In this document: one piece after another, positions 50,600 through 55,741 of the stretch
Layout: the number at the start of each line of letters is the position of its first letter
How positions within the stretch are numbered: position 1 is the stretch's first letter
NCBI GenBank assembly: GCA_910579845.1
Contig: CAJTWL010000013.1
Location: 1-55,741 of the forward strand
Length of the DNA stretch: 55,741 bases
Direction: 5' to 3'
Origin: an uncultured Muribaculaceae bacterium
GTDB lineage: Bacteria > Bacteroidota > Bacteroidia > Bacteroidales > Muribaculaceae
Program-made: the position numbers and the translations under genes
The notes under the pieces: model-generated
Databases searched by the model: none
Told to the model about the DNA's origin: nothing
The model's input: the letters and a program-made list of their open reading frames with translations, nothing else

Positions 50600-53500
50600 T
50601 TAATTAAGTGCATCCAACAATACAAATGCGGCCCAATACCTTGGATCCTTAAACGGCTTTATTTTTGTTTTTGAAGTAGTGACAATCTCTTGTCCGTTAT
50701 ACAATCGTTGGCTCTTTCGTCTTTGGGATGCGGTCATATTTGTATTTTCATCAATTATCTCATTTCTCTCATCAACTTTAATTTCATAGTTTCTTAAGAA
50801 ATTTCGGGCTTTGTTTAACGATACGATTTTATTATAACCCTCTGATAGATATTGATAGAATTTTGACATAAGAATTGAGGTCGCCTTATCATCTACTTTC
50901 CATAGGGACATCATTATTGATTGTACACCAGCCTTCTTAAAACCTCTCTGAAGACCGAAAACACCATCTGATGTAATATCTCCTAAGCCTGTCTGACATG
51001 CAGATAAAACGGCAAGATTCATGTTTCTAAAATCAAGTTGTGATATTTCCCTGCCTGTAAGAATGCCGTCGTCCGGGGTAAAATTCTCGTTGATATTGCG
51101 AAATCCTATTTCGGCTCCCGATAGCAGTAGCCCTGATCGAGCCAATGCGCGATCCTCGGATGAAAAATTTGCAAATCTGTTTGGGTTAAGGAATCCTTTG
51201 AACTGATATTTGCGAACATCTTTTTGAGTCCAATAAAAACCATGGGTTGCGATATGCAATAAATTTATTTTTTTTCTTGACAGGTTACGGAAGGCTTGTT
51301 CTGTTCCTATTGAATCCGTAAATATATCATAATTGATCCCCATCTTATTAAGACTGATGGCGATACTGTCAATCTCGGTTTTTGTCTCAACTAAAGGTCC
51401 AAAGTTGTCTCTTAATGTTACAGGTGCATTGATGTCTCGATTATCCGAATATGAATAATTGTATTTAAGTGCGCCAAATAGAGAAGCATTATTTATGTTG
51501 TTTTCGTGTCTATTCAATGCTATTTCTCTTGTTGAGGAGAGCCTATAGACATTAAAGACGTCTGATATGGTTTTATCTTTATCTTCCCAATATGATATAT
51601 ATTCTATAGGGGATGTATATATACAACCGGCCGGGGCGAAATAAATATTTTTTACATCTACAAGATAATCCTTAAGCGATACCCAGATAGAATCACAAAT
51701 ATTTTTGCCTGCTGTATATAAGGCGTTTGTGGAAATCTTATCATCAACTACCATAGGTAATGGAACTACTACCGGGCAATCATACTCTTGCTTTAACAGC
51801 ATTGCATAATATGTTAGAGCACAGTTCTCTATATCTTTGTTGTCATTATTAAATGCGACAAATTCAATTGCGATATCATCATCTCCAAGCGCGTTTTTCA
51901 CATCATTCCATTTTATACTCAATTTTTTTGTGTAATCACCGTAGGCTTTGCTCTTGTCGAGTAAAAGTAATTCTTGTTCGTAAATGAATTTCTCAAGTGA
52001 ATCTGTTCTACTTCTTTGCTTTTCCAAAGGAAGCTCATAAACCTTCGTAAGTTGACGACGGTTATCTGATAAGGACTTATATATTTTAAGGTCCTCTTCA
52101 TTGCCTTCTTCAAGAATTAGATTATACAGTTCAATTTCCGAATTGAGCAAAAGACTTTTAGAAAATAATACTGCGTCATATGTTTTCTGAACAGCGGGTT
52201 TACGATTAGAATTCTGATATGCAATCCTGGGCATAACAAATGAAAACCAATTTCTGTAGCGTTCCCAAACAAGGCTGCGTTCATGAGATGAAAGGTCAAT
52301 AAATAAATCTTTTATTTTGTCGACAATCAGATCATTGACCTTTATTGCATTGGATGCGGCTTGTGCATGCTTGTTATGAGTCAGCTGTAAAGAACACAAT
52401 GATATCATATCTTGAATGTAGGAATTGCTTTTCCTTCCTAAACTGTTTTCAAACAATGCGAGCGCTTTTTGTGTATATTCAATGGCTGTTTCCAGATTAT
52501 TATTAGCCGCATATATACCACCTGCTTTCTGTAGAGTGAGTGCATAATTCGGATGAATCCGTCCCAACAATGATTCTTGAAGTACTAATACTTCTTCTAT
52601 TAATCTTATCGCCTCTTCAATCTGGTTATCGGCAACAAGATGCATGGATTTATTGGAAAGAACAGTTGCAAACTCATTGTTTTTCTCTCCGAAGGTTTGT
52701 TTAAGGATTGTCAATGCCATGTCATCTAATTTTAGAGCCTCAGAATTATTATTAGCTTGAGATTCTATAGATGCTTTCGTTACACATATTCTTGCATATT
52801 CAGGTTTGTCGGTACCCAATAACTTTGAAGTAATATGCAGCGCTTCATCTAAATGTTTTGTAGCTTCGTGATAATTCCCTAAATGAAAATATATATTTGA
52901 TAATTGTTTTAAACAGACAGCGTATCTTAATGATTCCCTGCCTAAAGTCTTTTCAAATATATCCATTGACTGGAGCATTAACCTGCGAGCCTCGACATAT
53001 TCACCTAATTCCAGATAACAACCACTCATAGACCCCAATGTTATTGCTACGTCACTATGGGCATCTCCATATATTTTATTCTGGATTTCAAATGCTTGAT
53101 GTAGGGATTGAAGTGCCTCCTTGTATTTGCCAAGTCTTAATTGCACTGCTGCAAAATTACTTAGATATACAGCATAGTTCGGGGAATTCTCTCCAAAAAT
53201 ATTTTCACAAATATTTTTTGCTTCTCCCATATTTATAAGAGCCTCGATATATTCGCCTATATTAGATTGCATTTGACTTAAGTTGTTTAAGAACGTCATA
53301 TAACCGACATGTTCTCGCCCTGTTTCTGACTCTAATATTGTCAAAGCCTCCTTTAAACTTTTAATAGCATTGTCTGTTTGACCGTTCCTGAATAAAACAT
53401 GAGATAGAATGCCTAATCTATCGGCATAATCTTTACAATCTTTTCCTTGTGTTATTTCGATAATATTAAGAGCTTCGGTATTGAGTTCTATTGCTTTATC

Positions 53501-54196
53501 AATGCTGTCTAATTTGTTGTAATATACAGCCAGGTTCCCGGTTAGCAGGCTGTAATCTCTAGATTTTGTCAAATTGTTTCTTCGTAGCAGATCCCTCGCT
53601 TTCTCGACTTTCTCAATAGCTTCCTTATATTTGTCACAATGAGAATAAAAATTGGCCAATCTTGTCAGAGATTCAAGATAAAACTGAGATGTATCTCCGA
53701 GTTCTCTCTTTTGTATATTGGCGGCTCTTTCCGCACATTGTATTGCATCTTCATGCTTGCCGGATTCATCATATAGATAAGAAGCCGCACTTAAAATTAA
53801 GGAATAAAGTTTCTTCTGACCCCCTTCTGTTTTTTCTATTTCCTTAAGGTATTGTTTTGAAGCATTTATGCCGTTATCATAATCATGATTGCTTCTAAAT
53901 TCTTTAAGTTTAGTATAGTACGTATTAAATAATTCTTCGGAGTCTTGTCCATATGCTGCATGTGTAATTAAACATATAAAAATCAATATAATTATTCGAT
54001 ATCTAAGAAATTGTTTAAAATTATTTTCAGAGGATTTTGAGAAGTATTTTTGAGAAGTTTTTACAAGCTGAAGAGGGAGAAACCTGACGGTTTCGACCGA
54101 TGAAACTTGGTGAAAACAGCCAAAAAGACACTCAAAATACCTGAAAGAAACACTATATAATTTTTTTCGTAATAAATTTAAACAGTTTCTAAACAT
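50600..54196 (-). CDS. TPR-CHAT protein 1 (caspase-like peptidase); 5' end altered by a repeat element
   Basis: The longest frame has 1198 aa. Residues about 90-590 are TPR repeats of the kinesin-light-chain type (NLAVYYNKLDSIDKAIELNT and similar) and the C-terminal ~340 residues are CHAT, with H985 in HIATHGFYW, C1067 in VLSACQTGLGD and MTASQRRKSQR at 1154-1164. A good signal peptide (RYRIIILIFICLITHAAYG) begins only at residue ~67. The first 66 residues are encoded inside a family B element (54003-54194), and no ATG precedes the signal peptide at the expected place. Either the long form is made or initiation is at a non-ATG codon near 54000. Confidence 0.87.
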   Translation of the reverse strand: MFRNCLNLLRKKLYSVSFRYFECLFGCFHQVSSVETVRFLPLQLVKTSQKYFSKSSENNFKQFLRYRIIILIFICLITHAAYGQDSEELFNTYYTKLKEFRSNHDYDNGINASKQYLKEIEKTEGGQKKLYSLILSAASYLYDESGKHEDAIQCAERAANIQKRELGDTSQFYLESLTRLANFYSHCDKYKEAIEKVEKARDLLRRNNLTKSRDYSLLTGNLAVYYNKLDSIDKAIELNTEALNIIEITQGKDCKDYADRLGILSHVLFRNGQTDNAIKSLKEALTILESETGREHVGYMTFLNNLSQMQSNIGEYIEALINMGEAKNICENIFGENSPNYAVYLSNFAAVQLRLGKYKEALQSLHQAFEIQNKIYGDAHSDVAITLGSMSGCYLELGEYVEARRLMLQSMDIFEKTLGRESLRYAVCLKQLSNIYFHLGNYHEATKHLDEALHITSKLLGTDKPEYARICVTKASIESQANNNSEALKLDDMALTILKQTFGEKNNEFATVLSNKSMHLVADNQIEEAIRLIEEVLVLQESLLGRIHPNYALTLQKAGGIYAANNNLETAIEYTQKALALFENSLGRKSNSYIQDMISLCSLQLTHNKHAQAASNAIKVNDLIVDKIKDLFIDLSSHERSLVWERYRNWFSFVMPRIAYQNSNRKPAVQKTYDAVLFSKSLLLNSEIELYNLILEEGNEEDLKIYKSLSDNRRQLTKVYELPLEKQRSRTDSLEKFIYEQELLLLDKSKAYGDYTKKLSIKWNDVKNALGDDDIAIEFVAFNNDNKDIENCALTYYAMLLKQEYDCPVVVPLPMVVDDKISTNALYTAGKNICDSIWVSLKDYLVDVKNIYFAPAGCIYTSPIEYISYWEDKDKTISDVFNVYRLSSTREIALNRHENNINNASLFGALKYNYSYSDNRDINAPVTLRDNFGPLVETKTEIDSIAISLNKMGINYDIFTDSIGTEQAFRNLSRKKINLLHIATHGFYWTQKDVRKYQFKGFLNPNRFANFSSEDRALARSGLLLSGAEIGFRNINENFTPDDGILTGREISQLDFRNMNLAVLSACQTGLGDITSDGVFGLQRGFKKAGVQSIMMSLWKVDDKATSILMSKFYQYLSEGYNKIVSLNKARNFLRNYEIKVDERNEIIDENTNMTASQRRKSQRLYNGQEIVTTSKTKIKPFKDPRYWAAFVLLDALN
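54003..54194. repeat. Family B palindromic element at the 5' end of the first CHAT gene
   Basis: The left end CTAAGAAATTGTTTAAAATT (54003-) and the right end ATTTAAACAGTTTCTAAAC (to 54194) are imperfect inverted repeats. The interior has GGGAGAAACCTGACGGTTTC and GACCGATGAAAC, matching the GGAGCATA...GACCGGATGAATC block of the 45 kb element. The right part (54141-54194) is the same 50-bp unit found at 36321 and 40469. Confidence 0.7.
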
Positions 54197-54245
54197 CCTG
54201 GGTATTTATATTTTTTGTTTATCAATGCTTAATTTTAAAGAACAG

Positions 54246-54293
54246 TATACCATCAATGTCTTGAATAATAACACTCAAGACATTGATGGTATA
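54246..54293. terminator. Perfect 19-bp hairpin between the unknown exported protein and CHAT gene 1
   Basis: TATACCATCAATGTCTTGA (54246-54264) pairs perfectly with 54275-54293 around a 10-nt loop. It lies 65 bp past the stop codon of the upstream gene. On the minus strand it is followed by a weak T-rich run (TTCTTTAAAATT). It may be a terminator, an RNA-stabilising hairpin or an attenuator setting the ratio of the upstream gene to the CHAT genes. Confidence 0.6.
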
Positions 54294-54357
54294 TATAGAA
54301 ACGTTGTTGTCAATATTATTTATGTTCAGAGAAGCATTCTTTGGAAAATTTATTTAG

Positions 54358-55530
54358 TCATTTCTTCTGCATTCCGCCACTTTGCGACTTCCCATTCGTA
54401 TTGGATGCTCCTGCGTTGTTTAATTTTAAATCTTTTTTTATTTCATTCTCGATAACACCGGCTGGTGCCGAAATAGTAGTTATTACCCACGACCGCGTTA
54501 TCTCGTCCCAATGCTGCGATGAGATGGTCTTCCACACGTTGTTAAAGAAATTAACAGAAGGCATCATTTTCTTACGTCTTTTACGATCGGTCTTCCAATT
54601 TGCACGATATTCAGGGGTAATGTCACATGTTTCGCGTAACTCAATATCTAACTTATACTGACCGGTTCCCCAAATGTTTTTATAACGTCCATTTGCATCC
54701 CGGTAACCCATATATGAGCGTGGCACAATGAAACTTTCTCCGACAACCGGATATTTCGATGGTTCATCCTTTGGTCGAATATATCTTACGAATCCCGTGG
54801 AATCAACATCATCCTTTTTTATTGGAATCGTTATATTAAATTCTCCCAAATGGGCATTATTATGGAGTTCTATGGCATCAGTAAACCATGATGATGTTAA
54901 CTTAATATTCATCGACAAGTTGAAATTCTTTCTTTCATCGAAAGAGAATTCAAGGGGAAGTCGCGTATTGGGAAGATTAGAGTGTAATGGGCTTAAAATA
55001 AGCGTATCCAAAACTAACTCAAACTTTGAATGATTGACAATCCGGTTTAGTTTTGAACGGTCAATGTGGCAAGAGACGAAAAAAACAGTGTCTGTATTTT
55101 CCATTCTCAAACAACCTATTCCGTCAAAGCTCATATTTAGCGGGTCTAATGCACCTGCTGTTGAGGGCTTCTGATAAAAATCCTTCACATCTTGAATGGA
55201 ACTGATCTTGGTAGACCAGACGTTCTCTTCTTTGACCATATCTTCCCATTCTTTTTGTAGACGTGCGTTCCGAGTAATCAGATTGCCTAATACATTCACC
55301 CCCATGTCTATAATGGTAGAGATATATCCGGCGCCAATGCCTTTTGCCGCTCCTAATGTAGCATTAAGCAAGTCAACGTCAAAACGTCTGGTGTCATCTT
55401 GTGAATCATTGACTCGCTGAATGTCATCAGCTAAATTTTCACTGGTATAGATGAATGTTTTATATTCAATCGTTTGGGCTGACACGGCTATGTTAAGAGC
55501 CAAAAAAATAAAAATTAAAATATATCTCAT
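54358..55530 (-). CDS. Exported protein of unknown function upstream of the CHAT genes
   Basis: A 390-aa protein with a signal peptide (YILIFIFLALNIAVSAQ). A Gly/Ala-rich, hydrophobic stretch (LGAAKGIGAGYISTIIDMGV, about 60-80) looks able to insert into or contact a membrane. The rest is beta-rich (RLPLEFSFDERKNFNLSMNI), with a basic cluster KTDRKRRKKM near 315 and a low-complexity tail of Asn, Gly, Ser and Lys. I recognise no family. It is co-directional with the CHAT genes and has its own promoter. Confidence 0.75.
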   Translation of the reverse strand: MRYILIFIFLALNIAVSAQTIEYKTFIYTSENLADDIQRVNDSQDDTRRFDVDLLNATLGAAKGIGAGYISTIIDMGVNVLGNLITRNARLQKEWEDMVKEENVWSTKISSIQDVKDFYQKPSTAGALDPLNMSFDGIGCLRMENTDTVFFVSCHIDRSKLNRIVNHSKFELVLDTLILSPLHSNLPNTRLPLEFSFDERKNFNLSMNIKLTSSWFTDAIELHNNAHLGEFNITIPIKKDDVDSTGFVRYIRPKDEPSKYPVVGESFIVPRSYMGYRDANGRYKNIWGTGQYKLDIELRETCDITPEYRANWKTDRKRRKKMMPSVNFFNNVWKTISSQHWDEITRSWVITTISAPAGVIENEIKKDLKLNNAGASNTNGKSQSGGMQKK

Positions 55531-55697
55531 ATATTTTTAATGTGAATTAGACGATGGTTAATTGGTTGAGAATCTAATGTTTAAAGTTAAAGGCAATGGA
55601 TGTGTAGTACTAAATTATTGGAAAACAGCTGTTTTTGTCGCTACGATCGCCAAAAACAAAATTAATAAAATTATTTTATAACGGTAGATTTATTCTG

Positions 55698-55729
55698 CAA
55701 AGTTACTACAAAAAAGTGAAATGCGGAAA
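55698..55729 (-). promoter_or_regulatory. Promoter of the 390-aa protein gene and possibly the CHAT block
   Basis: On the minus strand TAACTTTG (55698-55705) matches the -7 consensus exactly, and TTTC (55726-55729) sits 20 bp upstream in place of TTTG. The gene starts about 165 bp downstream, leaving a long leader. Confidence 0.6.
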
Positions 55730-55741
55730 GATATAGTGATA

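Overview
The window looks like a chromosomal segment of a gut member of the Bacteroidales, most plausibly Muribaculaceae-like; the family level is inference. The evidence is a UpxY-type antiterminator next to a tyrosine recombinase, promoters of the TTTG / TAnnTTTG type, HmuY-HmuR haem uptake genes, a DUF4249/TonB-receptor/ECF-sigma block, a subclass A2 beta-lactamase, and many DUF families typical of Bacteroidetes. I saw no tRNA, rRNA, CRISPR array or complete insertion sequence.

Layout. (1) 1-3.7 kb is the head of a surface-polysaccharide locus read leftward: tyrosine recombinase, a possible invertible promoter, upxY, an unknown gene, and a nucleotide-sugar dehydrogenase cut by the window edge. 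(2) 3.8-15.2 kb is mostly housekeeping: a TrmH-type methyltransferase, YraN, NadC, RlmH, a DoxX-like protein, DUF1599, the agmatine-to-putrescine pair AguA/AguB, the NfnA/NfnB-like flavoprotein pair and a GH89 alpha-N-acetylglucosaminidase. (3) 15.3-19.5 kb holds a Cys-rich LTXXQ-type protein, a papain-like aminopeptidase, an S1/P1 nuclease and LrgA/LrgB. (4) 19.6-24.5 kb is an ECF sigma factor, a short anti-sigma-like protein, a TonB receptor and a DUF4249 lipoprotein. (5) 24.5-27.4 kb holds thioredoxin, a VKOR with a C39-like domain, two very small genes, and a fused hemerythrin/LuxR regulator. (6) 27.6-33.3 kb is a haem-uptake operon followed by a SugE-like exporter and a NimA-like flavoprotein. 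(7) 33.4-42.3 kb holds TrkH/TrkA, a cupin/HxlR pair, a GNAT enzyme, a cation-efflux protein, a nitroreductase, Tag glycosylase, a class A beta-lactamase and a YjbR/MmcQ protein. (8) 42.3-55.5 kb is a long leftward block: an unknown exported protein, two paralogous TPR-CHAT (caspase-like) proteins with export signals, a CHASE2 membrane protein, an unknown exported protein, an Lnb/DUF4105-like membrane protein, a leucine-rich-repeat protein and a CAT-like acyltransferase. Genes in this block overlap or nearly touch.

The most interesting part is block 8, which looks like an envelope-located caspase-like protease system of unknown purpose. Also notable are a candidate phase-variable promoter for the polysaccharide locus and two unrelated families of intergenic repeats. 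One is made of 9-bp tandem tracts found only in the first 17.5 kb. The other is a TTTAAA-centred palindromic family that sits right at start and stop codons, and one copy seems to supply the 5' end of a CHAT gene.
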